The translations under genes and the position numbers were made by a program. 64,000 nt of DNA from Microcystis novacekii Mn_MB_F_20050700_S1 (GTDB taxonomy: Bacteria; Cyanobacteriota; Cyanobacteriia; Cyanobacteriales; Microcystaceae), in contig SFAU01000051.1 in assembly GCA_007096045.1 (NCBI GenBank), forward strand, positions 1 to 64,000, written 5' to 3'. Under the pieces are notes generated by a model. The model was not told where the DNA came from. It saw only the letters and a list, made by a program, of their open reading frames with translations, and searched no databases. Every line of letters begins with the position of its first letter. The stretch's first letter is position 1. Shown here piece after piece: positions 52,683 to 61,680 of the stretch.

Positions 52683-54197
52683 CTAACTTTCTGGTTCAGT
52701 TTTAGCGGACGCTGGCGGACCGGGGGGTAAAGCTTCCTCGCTCAGGGGTTGAGGATTTTGGCTAGTGGGGGGACTAGGGGGGGAAACCTCCGGCTGATTG
52801 AGAGCGGGGGTTTGGGGAGGAGTTTCTGGGGCTTTTTCTTCGATTATCGCTTCTTTGGGCAGTTCTGGCTGGGTTTGGACTGGATTTGGCCCTGTGGTTT
52901 CGGGCTGCTTGACCTTATCCGGTTGGGGGCTAACGGCAGGTTGTGGCGGTTGATTGGGACGAAGCGGGGTTTCAATTGCCGGCGTTGCGGGGGGGGAGTT
53001 ACGGGTGTTGAGGTTACTACCCTCCGGTTTTGGGGGATTAGCGATCGCACCTCGGCACACTTCCGGGTTAGGGGCAAAACTGACGCGCACCTGATAGATT
53101 CTCGACTCACCACTGGGATTTTTTAAACTAATTGATCTCACTTCCCCCGCTGCCTGTTGATTGAAAATCGGGAAGCCAGCACTTTTAATTAACTGGGGTT
53201 CACTGCTGAGGCGGCCTTGCCCATCCACCGTCACCCCATAAACCGCCGTCCCCGCCAATTGACGGGAACAAGCCGTGGCGGGATAATTACCGGTCAAATT
53301 GACGATAGTTATGCCGCTGCTGCCCTGATTGGGCTGATTTAGTTCATTTAAGGCATTGGGATTAGTTTTTTGGACTCTGGCCAGCCAATCCACCTGATTT
53401 CTCATAGCATCCTCGTTACTGGTATTGCTTTTATCCGCCTCCAGGGAGCGCAAACGTTCCTGCATTTCCCACATTAATTGTTGACGACGCTGTTCATCGA
53501 TGGGCGATTGACCATTCGGCTCCGACGTGCGGGCTAAGGAATTGTTTAATTGTTCCTGCGCCTGTTGCGATGCACTACGGGGCGAATTTCGCAATCTATC
53601 TAAAGTTAGATTATCTTGGTAGGGATCAAAGTAAGGCGGTATCCGGTTGTTATTAGTCTCCCTAGGCCGATTATTATTGTCCGGCAGCGTGGGAACAGAA
53701 GGAGGACTAGGTAAACTGGGGGTAGAAGTGGGAAAATTGCGAGGAATCGGTAATCTACCCAGGGAGGGGATAGATGCCACGGGAGGAGAATAGATATTGA
53801 CGGAGGGTAAAGACGAGAGGGGAGGTAAAGCAGGTAAGGAAGGTAAAGGGGGAAGGGAAGAAACCGAGGGTAAAGGAGGTAAGGTGCTGTTATGGATACC
53901 ATCCATGGGGGGGAGAGGAGGCAAAGAGGAAGAAGACGAATTGGGATTAGGCAGTTCCGGTAAGCTGGACAGGGAGGAGTCGAGACTGGGAAGACGTGAC
54001 TGCTCTAGAGGGTTCAATTCAATCAGATTGACGTTGCGTAACTCCTTTTTTGGCTCCTGCGCTGGATTATTGAGGAAATTAGGTAAGATAATCGCTAAAA
54101 GCAGGCCATGAATACCAAGAGAAGCGGCGAACGAGAGATTATTAGAGTTAATTAGTTTATTTTCTTCGGTTTCTAGACCAAAATAGGAGGATGTCAT
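52683..54197 (-). CDS. TonB-like proline-rich energy transducer
   Basis: A 504-residue protein with one membrane helix near residues 24-42 (FAASLGIHGLLLAIILPNFL), then a long proline/serine/leucine-rich region (SLPPLPSLPALPPLSSLPS and similar, about 60-190), a Gln-rich helical segment, and a folded region about 300-375 (GNYPATACSRQLAGTAVYGV, then VDGQGRLSSEPQLIKSAGFP) that resembles the TonB C-terminal domain. A second Pro-rich tail follows, which is unusual after a TonB domain. TonB proteins transmit energy to outer-membrane receptors. No exbB/exbD or receptor gene is near. Confidence 0.75.
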   Translation of the reverse strand: MTSSYFGLETEENKLINSNNLSFAASLGIHGLLLAIILPNFLNNPAQEPKKELRNVNLIELNPLEQSRLPSLDSSLSSLPELPNPNSSSSSLPPLPPMDGIHNSTLPPLPSVSSLPPLPSLPALPPLSSLPSVNIYSPPVASIPSLGRLPIPRNFPTSTPSLPSPPSVPTLPDNNNRPRETNNNRIPPYFDPYQDNLTLDRLRNSPRSASQQAQEQLNNSLARTSEPNGQSPIDEQRRQQLMWEMQERLRSLEADKSNTSNEDAMRNQVDWLARVQKTNPNALNELNQPNQGSSGITIVNLTGNYPATACSRQLAGTAVYGVTVDGQGRLSSEPQLIKSAGFPIFNQQAAGEVRSISLKNPSGESRIYQVRVSFAPNPEVCRGAIANPPKPEGSNLNTRNSPPATPAIETPLRPNQPPQPAVSPQPDKVKQPETTGPNPVQTQPELPKEAIIEEKAPETPPQTPALNQPEVSPPSPPTSQNPQPLSEEALPPGPPASAKTEPES

Positions 54198-54376
54198 AAT
54201 TTAATTAATTGAGCAGAGCTTGGAGGGGGAAAGTTAACTCTATTCTAATCGTCAGGGCGATTTTTTTTCTTGAGGGCGGGGAATTCATCGGCAATAGGCA
54301 CTCTTGCAATAGGCAAAAGTATGGTGAATTTGTCTCCTGGCGACCGTCCCCTGGCGACCGTCTCCTGTCTCCTTCC

Positions 54377-55060
54377 CTACTTAGACTGCGATCGAGCCAC
54401 AGCTTTTAATTTGGGATATAATTCTGAAGGGTCTAACAAAGGGATAAACTCATCGATTACCGGTTTAAAATTAGCCGGAAAATTCTCCCTAGTTCTATGA
54501 CTGTTAGGCGATTTAGGCACTGATTCTAATTCAGGGAATTTAGGCGTTTCCGTGGTTAACTGTGAAAATAATTCCTCCACATTACTCATTCCTTTGCGAG
54601 GATCATCAAAAGGAGAAGTTTCTAAGTTTAGTAAAGAATCTTTACTTGTGGCTACTGTGCCATTATTATCGGTTTTTCCCGCTTGTGACTCTGGACAAGG
54701 CCGCTCAAGAGTGGGAGAAGGTAGATTGAACTTGTCCTGTTTAGGGATAACTGCTGGTTTTTTGTAATTTAACTGGGAATCTAGCAAGTTTTTACAAACC
54801 AAGCGCTCGAATTCCCCTGTAAAATGAAAGGTAGGATGGCCGCGACGGTGCCAAATTTTGAGAATTTCCTCCACCGAAACGACTTTGTAACGTCCCTGAT
54901 AGAGTGCCTCTAAAATCGCCATGCGAATCCAATTTAGCGAATAGGTGGGCAACCAGCGCTCGATTAATTCTTGCGCTTTATATCCTCTCATTTCAAATCG
55001 ATATTGGTTGAGTATAGTCGCTATCTGCATGAGGTTGATCTCTGGGCTAATCTCTGCCAT
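54377..55060 (-). CDS. Hypothetical cyanobacterial protein
   Basis: A 227-residue protein. Residues 5-95 form a compact region (ATILNQYRFEMRGYKAQELI, LPTYSLNWIRMAILEALYQG, EEILKIWHRRGHPTFHF) that I recall as conserved in cyanobacteria without a known role. The remainder is polar, low-complexity and variable, with a short conserved end (IDEFIPLLDPSELYPKLKAV). It lies 180 bases upstream of the TonB-like gene on the same strand. No function can be given. Confidence 0.7.
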   Translation of the reverse strand: MAEISPEINLMQIATILNQYRFEMRGYKAQELIERWLPTYSLNWIRMAILEALYQGRYKVVSVEEILKIWHRRGHPTFHFTGEFERLVCKNLLDSQLNYKKPAVIPKQDKFNLPSPTLERPCPESQAGKTDNNGTVATSKDSLLNLETSPFDDPRKGMSNVEELFSQLTTETPKFPELESVPKSPNSHRTRENFPANFKPVIDEFIPLLDPSELYPKLKAVARSQSK

Positions 55061-55543
55061 AGAATTTACAAAAACAGTGAGCGCAATCGTTACTTACAGC
55101 TACTAGGCACTCTATATATTAAGATTCTATTCAGGTTTTTCCTAGTGGTTTTTCCCTATTCTCCCCACACTTAACCCATTCGGGGCATCTTCGATCAAGG
55201 TCAGTTGACTCCCTACGTTCGGGTTCGCTTTCGGTGGCAATTTATCTCCAGCTAACTCCTGCGCGGTTTAACGGCAGTCCTCTGGCGACCTTAAGATAGT
55301 TTTTGTTTTCCCCTTGATTATGGTGGCCAAGCATACACCTCTTGGTTACCACAATCTGAGTAATTTGTCAATAAAAAAGCAAAATTTCGTCAATAAACCC
55401 AGAGGAGATAGAACTATAGCACTACCCTGACAGCCTACCCGATCGAGTTTTTCTGAGTCTCCAGAAATTTTTTGTTAAAATTTGCAACATAACTTAACAA
55501 TGTGTTACACTTCTTAACATAAGCACAAAAAAGGAGCCTCCCC
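55061..55543. promoter_or_regulatory. Long spacer upstream of hli gene
   Basis: A 483-base gene-free stretch between divergent genes. A good hairpin, GTGGCCAAG with CTTGG and CCAC (55323-55352), stands about 190 bases before hli. The section 55185-55310 has higher G+C than its surroundings and could be a leader or small RNA, but I recognise no family. An HLR1-like site is listed separately. Confidence 0.4.
55504..55519 (+). promoter_or_regulatory. HLR1-like RpaB site before hli gene
   Basis: GTTACACTTCTTAACA is two TTACA-like half-sites with the spacing of the HLR1 motif; the second half has one mismatch (TAACA). HLR1 is bound by the response regulator RpaB, which controls hli and photosystem I genes in other cyanobacteria. 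It is 25 bases from the start codon, consistent with repression in low light. Confidence 0.4.
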
Positions 55544-55756
55544 ATGACTGCCCGCGGCTACACCACCGAAGAACAAGGAAGACTGAATAATTTTGCTGTC
55601 GAACCGAAAATGTACGTTGATAGTTCTAGCAGTCTCGGTTTTACCAAAAAAGCTGAAAAATTGAATGGCAGACTAGCTATGATTGGCTTTGTCTCTCTTT
55701 TAGCCATTGAAGTGTTAACTGGTCAAGGAATCATTGCTTGGATTACCAGTCTCTAA
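55544..55756 (+). CDS. hli: High-light-inducible protein (Hlip/SCP)
   Basis: A 70-residue single-helix chlorophyll-binding protein. The signature [20 protein letters not shown] carries the Glu and Asn/Arg used to bind chlorophyll and pair helices. The N-terminus is soluble. It binds chlorophyll and carotenoid and protects photosystem II assembly under excess light. AAGGAG lies seven bases upstream. An RpaB-like site is at 55504. Confidence 0.95.
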   Translation: MTARGYTTEEQGRLNNFAVEPKMYVDSSSSLGFTKKAEKLNGRLAMIGFVSLLAIEVLTGQGIIAWITSL

Positions 55757-55794
55757 GAATCGACAATCCCGTCGCGCTGTTCGGGGAGTTCCGT

Positions 55795-55810
55795 CCCCGT
55801 CCAGACGGGG
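55795..55810. terminator. GC-rich hairpin between hli and dapF
   Basis: CCCCGTC (55795-55801) and GACGGGG (55804-55810) form a perfect seven-base stem between two convergent genes. No T-run follows on the plus strand, so a rho-independent role is only possible, not shown. Confidence 0.4.
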
Positions 55811-55814
55811 TGGT

Positions 55815-56660
55815 TTAGAGGGCGTAAATGCCCTCAAAAACAGCTTTAGCTGGACCTGTCATGTAAACCCGGTTATCGGTTTGAGACCAGTGAATCTGAA
55901 GACAACCACCGGGGAGTTGCACGGTACAACGGCGATCGCATTTGCCCGTTAACACAGCTGCCACCACCACCGCACAAGCACCAGTACCGCAAGCGAGAGT
56001 AATTCCTGCACCTCTTTCCCAGACGCGCATCTTCATATAATCTGGCGCGATTACTTCCACGAACTCCACATTAGTCCGTTGGGGAAAAACCGGATGATGC
56101 TCAAATTTTGGCCCGATAGTTTCTAAGGGAATAGAGGCCAGATCATCCACAAAAGTGACACAGTGGGGATTACCCATACTAACGCAAGTAACTAACCAAT
56201 CTTTGCCCTCCACCTCTAGGGGAACCGCAAGGACTTTTTCTGACCCCTTGACTAAAGTGGTGGGGATTTCACTGCCTAGGAGTTGCGGCGGTCCCATATC
56301 GACCGTTACCTGTTCATTGGCTTCTAAACGGGGAATGATCGTTCCTGCTAGAGTATGAATGCGATAGGTGCGGCCAATGGCGTTGTTAGCCTCTAAACGG
56401 GCGATAAATTGGGCTAGACAGCGAATACCGTTACCACACATTTCCGGTTCTGAACCATCAGAGTTAAAAATTCTCATGGTGTAGTCAGTTGCTGCTTGGC
56501 CGGGAAGCGCAAAAATCACGCCATCGGCGCCGATGCCAAAATGTCGATCGCACATAGCCACGGCCATTTCCGCTGTGATCAGGGGTTCGGGACTGTGACG
56601 GTTATCTATCAAAATAAAATCATTGCCCAGGCCTTGATATTTGGTAAAGGGGATTTTCAT
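55815..56660 (-). CDS. dapF: Diaminopimelate epimerase
   Basis: A 281-residue enzyme from ATG 56660; a TTG two codons upstream is less likely. The two catalytic Cys lie in [15 protein letters not shown] and [33 protein letters not shown] and [15 protein letters not shown] are further hallmarks. It converts LL- to meso-diaminopimelate for lysine and peptidoglycan. It is divergent from hfq with a 61-base gap. Confidence 0.98.
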   Translation of the reverse strand: MKIPFTKYQGLGNDFILIDNRHSPEPLITAEMAVAMCDRHFGIGADGVIFALPGQAATDYTMRIFNSDGSEPEMCGNGIRCLAQFIARLEANNAIGRTYRIHTLAGTIIPRLEANEQVTVDMGPPQLLGSEIPTTLVKGSEKVLAVPLEVEGKDWLVTCVSMGNPHCVTFVDDLASIPLETIGPKFEHHPVFPQRTNVEFVEVIAPDYMKMRVWERGAGITLACGTGACAVVVAAVLTGKCDRRCTVQLPGGCLQIHWSQTDNRVYMTGPAKAVFEGIYAL

Positions 56661-56721
56661 CGTCAATAAAAGCTACTCAACAGGAATAATAGAGGATGAA
56701 CACCTCATCGATAAACTCATT

Positions 56722-56934
56722 ATGTCTCAATTCGATCCTGGCCTACCGAGTATCAAACAAGTACAGAGCTATATTCAAGAGAAACGGGAAGTAGAAATTA
56801 AGTTGAGCACCGATGATCTCCTCGTTGGTCGCATCCTTTGGCAAGATGTTAACTGTCTATACTTGGTTGATCACTACGATAAACCCACTTTAGTTTGGCA
56901 ACAGTCTCTGGTTTATTTAAAACCTAAAGCCTAG
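56722..56934 (+). CDS. hfq: Cyanobacterial Hfq
   Basis: A 70-residue Sm-like protein from ATG 56722 (MSQFDPGLPSIKQVQSYIQE); the frame extends upstream to 56641 over the dapF start but that part has no coding character. VEIKLSTDDLLVGRILWQDV is the Sm1-like strand set. The cyanobacterial Hfq lacks the usual YKHA motif and does not act as a general sRNA chaperone; in Synechocystis it works with PilB to allow motility. pilB is encoded elsewhere in this same window. Confidence 0.9.
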   Translation: MSQFDPGLPSIKQVQSYIQEKREVEIKLSTDDLLVGRILWQDVNCLYLVDHYDKPTLVWQQSLVYLKPKA

Positions 56935-57266
56935 GGGGAAATTGGCGATATTTGGCCGTGCGATGCGTCCCTGACGCATCAAAAATTCAGTGTCCCGACC
57001 CAAAAATTATCACGATAGTAGATGAATACTGCTCTCTTCACCGAGACCTATTTCCACCAGGTGAGAAGTATAGAGAATGGAATGGTGAGTGTCAACGCAG
57101 ATGAATTAATTGAAGGAATGACGATCCCATTAATGAGCAAAGAAAAAGATACCTAATGATTAACCTTCAAGGGGCGGTTTTTCAAGGTCAAGGTCAAAAG
57201 GAGAATCGGTCATCTGATCAGAAAACCGCCAGAGAAATTATGGTAACTCATCTCAACACCCACCCC
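56935..57266. other. Spacer with possible small relic ORF
   Basis: A 332-base stretch. GATGCGT (56962-56968) and ACGCATC (56974-56980) form a hairpin after hfq, without a T-run. A 44-codon frame at 57022-57156 is listed separately with low confidence. The rest looks non-coding. Confidence 0.4.
57022..57156 (+). CDS. Possible small protein or gene relic
   Basis: A 44-residue frame (MNTALFTETYFHQVRSIENG, then VSVNADELIEGMTIPLMS) without a ribosome site. The composition is plausible for protein, but I recognise nothing. It may be a fragment of a larger lost gene. Confidence 0.2.
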   Translation: MNTALFTETYFHQVRSIENGMVSVNADELIEGMTIPLMSKEKDT

Positions 57267-58151
57267 CTAACTAAAACTTTTAGGATCAAAGGCATCCCGC
57301 AAACCGTCACCGATAAAATTAATACTTAACACCGTGATCACGATAGCTAGGGCGGGAAAAACAACCAAGTGGGGGGCAGTTGTCAAGTAATCTTTAGCTT
57401 TAAATAACATTTGTCCCCAAGTCGGCACATCCGGCGGAAAACCCAAACCCAAAAAACTCAGGGTGGATTCGGTAATAATCGCATTACCCACCGCTAAAGT
57501 AGCCGCCACGATAATCATTCCCAAAACATTAGGCAATAAATGCACCCAGATCAAACGCCAAGGACTGGCACCCAAAACCCTGGCAGCTGAGATAAACTCC
57601 ATCTCCCGTAATTTTAAAAAATTTCCCCGCACCAATCGCGCCACCGACATCCAATTTAAACCCCCGATTACTAAAACCACGAGGATAAAAATGCCCGTTT
57701 CCGGTCCGGCGATTTTTTTGATGCTATCGCGAAATAGATAGACGATCAGCAAAAGTAAAGGCAATTGGGGCAAAGATAGAAATAAATCCGTTAATCGCAT
57801 CAATAAACCATCGATCGCACCTCCGTAAAACCCGGAAATAGCCCCGATCGCCGTCCCCAAAATCATCGCCACCATCATAGCAGCAATCCCCACCGCTAGG
57901 GAAATTCGACCCCCCACCAAAATCCTCGCCAATTGATCCTGGCCCAGATCATTAGTCCCGAAAAGATGTTTTAAACTAGGGGGGGCAGTGGTTTGGCTAA
58001 AATCAATGGTATCGATGGGGAGCCGATAGAAAATCGGACCAAATAGGACACCGAGAACAATGATACTTAAGGCGATCGCCGCCAGCCAAGCCAGAGGCTC
58101 CCGACAAAAGCGCCGCCAAAGTTCCATAATCCCAGAAGACGGGAGAGACAT
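57267..58151 (-). CDS. Dipeptide/oligopeptide-type ABC transporter permease (DppC/OppC)
   Basis: A 294-residue permease with six membrane helices. FGTNDLGQDQLARILVGGRI is the typical DppC N-terminal string; the EAA loop that contacts the ATPase is EFISAARVLGASPWRLIWVH; the C-terminus ends DGLRDAFDPKS, as in DppC. It moves peptides or nickel. The partner DppB, ATPases and binding protein are not in the window, so the operon is dispersed. Confidence 0.9.
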   Translation of the reverse strand: MSLPSSGIMELWRRFCREPLAWLAAIALSIIVLGVLFGPIFYRLPIDTIDFSQTTAPPSLKHLFGTNDLGQDQLARILVGGRISLAVGIAAMMVAMILGTAIGAISGFYGGAIDGLLMRLTDLFLSLPQLPLLLLIVYLFRDSIKKIAGPETGIFILVVLVIGGLNWMSVARLVRGNFLKLREMEFISAARVLGASPWRLIWVHLLPNVLGMIIVAATLAVGNAIITESTLSFLGLGFPPDVPTWGQMLFKAKDYLTTAPHLVVFPALAIVITVLSINFIGDGLRDAFDPKSFS

Positions 58152-58573
58152 AATTAGGAGTTGCTGAATTATGAGTTCTCAATTATAAATTATGAATTAT
58201 GAACTATAAACCTCTTGCATAATTAATTTTTGCTCAAAAACGGCAAAAACAAGGATTAAATTGCCTAAAATCTGTAAATAGACCATTTAACTGATTATTA
58301 CTCATTCTTAATTCTCCTGACTACTGACTCCTAACCCTAAAAACAATTTTTGATTTTTACAAGAGGTCTTATAAAGTGGGAATTATGAAGTGGGAATTAT
58401 AAATTATGAATTATGAAGTGGGAAGTGGGTCTTTAGCCATTTTCAGGGAAAAAGTGCCTGAATTTTCCCCCCGATTACTCCCATGGCCAGCACTTTTTGA
58501 TCTCAAAAAAGCCTAAAGACATTATCCAACAAAGTTTTTAGATTTATTCAGCAAACCCTAGTAAAGTCAACAG
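58152..58573. repeat. Repeat-rich spacer upstream of CobT-like gene
   Basis: Strings of AATTATGAATTATGAA (58185-58200, 58382-58420), the dispersed ACAATTTTTGATTTTTACAA (58347-58366; also at 35246), and an inverted copy of family 2 (58430-58560). No gene or cobalamin-riboswitch-like B12-box was seen. Confidence 0.6.
58430..58560. mobile_element. Inverted-repeat element, family 2 copy 3 (inverted, partial)
   Basis: Reads on the minus strand as TTTGCTGAATAAATCTAAAA, ACTTTGTTGGATAATG, CAAAAAGTGCTGGCCATGGG and CACTTTTTCCCTGAAAAT, matching the left part of 45980-46220. The other end is lost. Confidence 0.65.
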
Positions 58574-59653
58574 ATGATTAAAATTTACACGGAAATCGAA
58601 CGGGGGCAAAATTGGTTACAGCGCCATCAAGGTCTTCGTCCGATATTTGCCCTAGTTTTAGGCTTTACCGAGACGGGATTAATCCCCGGAATCTCCACCG
58701 CCGGCGCAACTCCAGCAGATAGAAAATATACTGCGATCGCCGATGCCGAATTTGTCGTTAAAGGAGTTTCTCCCCATCCCCGTTATCCCTTACCTCCCCT
58801 AACGGTGGGCGCTTCTCCCGCCTATATTACCCGGGCCGTAGTGGAAAAATTAGCTGTTCCCGTCTGGATTTTTAACGCCGGTTTACCCTTGCCCCCAGCC
58901 GTCGATTATATCGAACTGGGTGGACAACCCGCCCGTTGTCTCTCCACCGGCCGCGCCCTAGATTTCGACATAGTAAAACACCTGTTCGCCCAAGGATTAA
59001 CTTGGGGAGAAAAACTAGCCCGCCAGTCCAACTATCTAATTATCGGTGAGTGTGTGGTCGGTGGCACCAGCACCGCCCTCGCCATCCTAACCGGATTGGG
59101 TTATCAAGTCAACGGCAAAGTTAACAGCAGCCATCCCCAGTGCAATCATGCCCAGAAACGCTCAATAGTTGAGCGGGGATTAGCCGGAAAAGAATTTTTT
59201 GATCCTTTTGAACTAATCGCCGCCCTAGGCGATCCTCAGCAGATTTTCGTCGCCGGCATGGCCATCGCCGCCAGTCGGCGGGGTGGGGTACTCCTCGCTG
59301 GAGGAACCCAAATGTTAGCCGTTTCTGCCCTAATTCAAGCTCTAGTGGCTAAATATGCTTATCCGTTTAACTGGGAAAATATCATCGTCGGCACAACTCG
59401 CTGGGTAGCGGAAGATAAAACGGGGGATACAATCGGATTAGCCCGCATGATCGGAAAAATCCCTCTATTAGCCACACAATTAGACTTTTCTGCCTCTAAA
59501 TACCCGGTTTTGCAAGCCTACGAACGAGGTTTCGTCAAGGAAGGAGTCGGAGCCGGAGGTTCCGCAATCGCCGCCTATCTGCACCACAATTGCACCAATC
59601 AAGATTTAGTCAAAGCGATCGAAAATTTGATCGGACTTCAACTAAACTGTTGA
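58574..59653 (+). CDS. CobT-like nicotinate-nucleotide phosphoribosyltransferase (TIGR00303)
   Basis: A 359-residue protein of the TIGR00303 family, which is distantly related to nicotinate-nucleotide-dimethylbenzimidazole phosphoribosyltransferase CobT. Seen are GECVVGGTSTALAILTGLGY, AGMAIAASRRGGVLLAGGTQ and ERGFVKEGVGAGGSAIAAYL, the last carrying the Glu close to the position of the CobT catalytic Glu. Cyanobacteria make pseudocobalamin with adenine as the lower ligand, and this protein may activate that base; this is inference. It stands alone. Confidence 0.85.
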   Translation: MIKIYTEIERGQNWLQRHQGLRPIFALVLGFTETGLIPGISTAGATPADRKYTAIADAEFVVKGVSPHPRYPLPPLTVGASPAYITRAVVEKLAVPVWIFNAGLPLPPAVDYIELGGQPARCLSTGRALDFDIVKHLFAQGLTWGEKLARQSNYLIIGECVVGGTSTALAILTGLGYQVNGKVNSSHPQCNHAQKRSIVERGLAGKEFFDPFELIAALGDPQQIFVAGMAIAASRRGGVLLAGGTQMLAVSALIQALVAKYAYPFNWENIIVGTTRWVAEDKTGDTIGLARMIGKIPLLATQLDFSASKYPVLQAYERGFVKEGVGAGGSAIAAYLHHNCTNQDLVKAIENLIGLQLNC

Positions 59654-60116
59654 CTATCTATTTGGGCATCACCTATCGCTAAAACCACAGATTTCCTATT
59701 CTGAATAATCTCCCCATTAAATCACTGTAGGGGCGACGCATTTGGGCATAACCTATCGCTGAAACCTTAGATTTTCTACGGAATGCTATGCCTCTACCCC
59801 AACCAATGTTTAGGCTATGCTAGAATGGTGTAAAGGCATAGAATCCTATGTTGTAGATTAATTAGTTAAAACTGAATCGGAGAAAGTTATGTTAACAGAG
59901 ATCAATATTGGCACTTTTATAAAAAGCGATCCCGAAATTCATGGGGGTTGTCCTACTATTGCGGGAACTGCTGTTACTGTAACCTGAATTTAAACTACGT
60001 ATTGGAAATTTTGGTATAAATGCTCAAATTTCCTCTCCTTTCTCCCTTCTACCAAGTGCAGTCTTAACGAGTAATTTAGATAGTCAACAGCTTATTTAAG
60101 TGATTTTGTCAAGAAA
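59654..60116. other. Spacer with repeated strings and DUF433 relic
   Basis: A 463-base stretch. TTTGGGCATMACCTATCGCT-type strings occur at about 59660-59680 and 59740-59760. A truncated DUF433 reading frame is listed separately. No intact gene is seen. Confidence 0.5.
59889..59987 (+). pseudogene. Truncated DUF433 antitoxin
   Basis: A 32-codon frame starting MLTEINIGTFIKSDPEIHGG and continuing CPTIAGTAVTV before a premature TGA. The string P-x-I-x-G-G-x-P-x-I-A-G-T is the DUF433 start; intact members have about 75-110 residues. DUF433 proteins pair with PIN-like or DUF5615 toxins; no partner is near. It is a scar of a toxin-antitoxin locus. Confidence 0.65.
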
Positions 60117-60500
60117 ATGAGCGAATTAAAATCCCAAATCATAGCTATTGATCATCAACTTTCTAAACGTCCGATCGCTCTCGATCCCGCAGGATATTTT
60201 ATTATTTATCTAGACCGAGAAGCCGGGTTAATCTGTGCCAAACATTACAGCAATATTATCAACGAAAAAGGTTTAGCCGTCGATCCAGAAACGGGAAAAG
60301 TTATCGGTGCTAGACAAAAACTTGATCGCAATCCTGAGACTATTTACACCGCAAGGACTGCCAAAGAATTAGCTGTCAAAGTGATCGAAGAAACCCAACC
60401 TTGTCCGATTACTATGTTCGATCATGCTGCTTATTTAGGGCGAGAGTTCACCCGCGCTGAATACGCTTTAATCACCGGTGAAGACTATATTCAGGATTAA
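60117..60500 (+). CDS. DUF4346 protein
   Basis: A 127-residue soluble protein: ALDPAGYFIIYLDREAGLIC, KHYSNIINEKGLAVDPETGK, TARTAKELAVKVIEETQPCP and FDHAAYLGREFTRAEYALIT. These strings fit DUF4346, a domain found alone in cyanobacteria or fused to dihydropteroate-synthase-like proteins elsewhere. Function unknown. Monocistronic between repeat-rich spacers. Confidence 0.8.
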   Translation: MSELKSQIIAIDHQLSKRPIALDPAGYFIIYLDREAGLICAKHYSNIINEKGLAVDPETGKVIGARQKLDRNPETIYTARTAKELAVKVIEETQPCPITMFDHAAYLGREFTRAEYALITGEDYIQD

Positions 60501-60813
60501 AGATTGAACTTTTTAGTAATCAGTAATCATTGAAAAGACAGCAGAAAACTGCCATCTAATAAGTAACTGGTTCTAATTAAATTGAAGATAGATTTTACTC
60601 TCGATCCCCCCTTGAGCCTTCTTGCACACTTTTCTCTCTTTGTCAAATTTTATGTTAAGAAAGATGTGACTAATGGATAGCTTAATAAGGGGGGTGTCTG
60701 ACAATTTTTAACACCTACCTACTTACTGCTCACCTAATATCCTCTCCTCCTAGTGATAGCCGATCACTGATAAGACTGTCCACTAAAAACTCCCATCTGA
60801 TAACTGATAACTG
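60501..60813. repeat. Repeat-rich spacer downstream of livH
   Basis: A 313-base stretch. It holds an inverted copy (60570-60725) of the repeat found beside the GVVx gene, and ends with short heptamers (CTGATAACTGATAACTG, 60797-60813) that touch the livH stop codon. Confidence 0.75.
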
Positions 60814-61680
60814 TTAAACCGTGCCTTTAAATAAACCTTGCGGACGGAATAATAACAGCAAGATCATAATTAATAAAGCCACGGCTAATTTATAATTGGA
60901 ACCAATTAAGGGAACACTAATTTCTTGGGCAACACCAATAATTAAAGCCCCAGCAATCGCTCCGTAGGGATTACCAATACCACCTAAAATCACGGCAGCA
61001 AACATTGGTAAGATCAAAAACCAGCCCATATTGGGACGTACTCCCCCGGTAATTAACCCGAACATCCCTCCGGCTAAAGCAGTTAAAACTCCCGTAATTA
61101 TCCATGTCCAGAAGACAACCCATTCGACGTTAATTCCAGTTACTCTAGCTAAATCGGTGCTGTCAGCTACGGCACGCATCGCTTTACCGATCTTAGTTTT
61201 TTGCAATAACAAATGGAGGGCAATAATAACTATAATTGCCAAACCAATGACTAACAAGCGATCAAAAGCTACTTTAATACCAAAAATTTCTGTAGCGGTC
61301 ATCACGGGCAGATCGTAGCGTTGATTACTGCCGCCCCAGATCATTAAAATACCATTGCGAAGAAATAAAGCCAAACCGATCGAAATAATAATTAAAGTGG
61401 TAGAATCAGCCCGTTGATCGCGCATGGGTTTCCACAATAATCTCTCGGCAATGAGCATGGCAATAGCTGTCACCGCTGCCCCCACCAGCATCGCTAACCA
61501 GAGATTAATCCCTTGAGCATTTACCACCCAAGTTATGTAAGCACCCAAAGTCATAAAATCGCCGTGAGCAAAATTAGACAGACGCAAAATGCCACAGGTA
61601 AGGGTTAACCCGACAGCAGCCAGAGCAATAATACTGCCGACGGCTAAACCATTGAATAAAAGTTGCGGTGTATCCATCAA
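60814..61680 (-). CDS. livH: Branched-chain/neutral amino-acid ABC permease (LivH type)
   Basis: A 288-residue permease with about eight helices. LLFNGLAVGSIIALAAVGLT and GILRLSNFAHGDFMTLGAYI are the LivH N-terminal strings; the EAA-like loop is KIGKAMRAVADSTDLARVTG; AVILGGIGNPYGAIAGALII closes the core. It imports branched-chain or neutral amino acids with LivM, LivG, LivF and a binding protein, none of which is in the window. UrtB is longer and less likely. The NatD system of cyanobacteria is of this type. Confidence 0.85.
   Translation of the reverse strand: MMDTPQLLFNGLAVGSIIALAAVGLTLTCGILRLSNFAHGDFMTLGAYITWVVNAQGINLWLAMLVGAAVTAIAMLIAERLLWKPMRDQRADSTTLIIISIGLALFLRNGILMIWGGSNQRYDLPVMTATEIFGIKVAFDRLLVIGLAIIVIIALHLLLQKTKIGKAMRAVADSTDLARVTGINVEWVVFWTWIITGVLTALAGGMFGLITGGVRPNMGWFLILPMFAAVILGGIGNPYGAIAGALIIGVAQEISVPLIGSNYKLAVALLIMILLLLFRPQGLFKGTV

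Noticed and set aside
56641..56721. N-terminal extension of Hfq overlapping dapF
   Set aside because: The conserved cyanobacterial Hfq starts at MSQFDPGLPS; the extra part covers the dapF start and looks non-coding.
58152..58573. Cobalamin riboswitch before the CobT-like gene
   Set aside because: No B12-box (GCCACTG-type) or supporting stems; the spacer is made of dispersed repeats.
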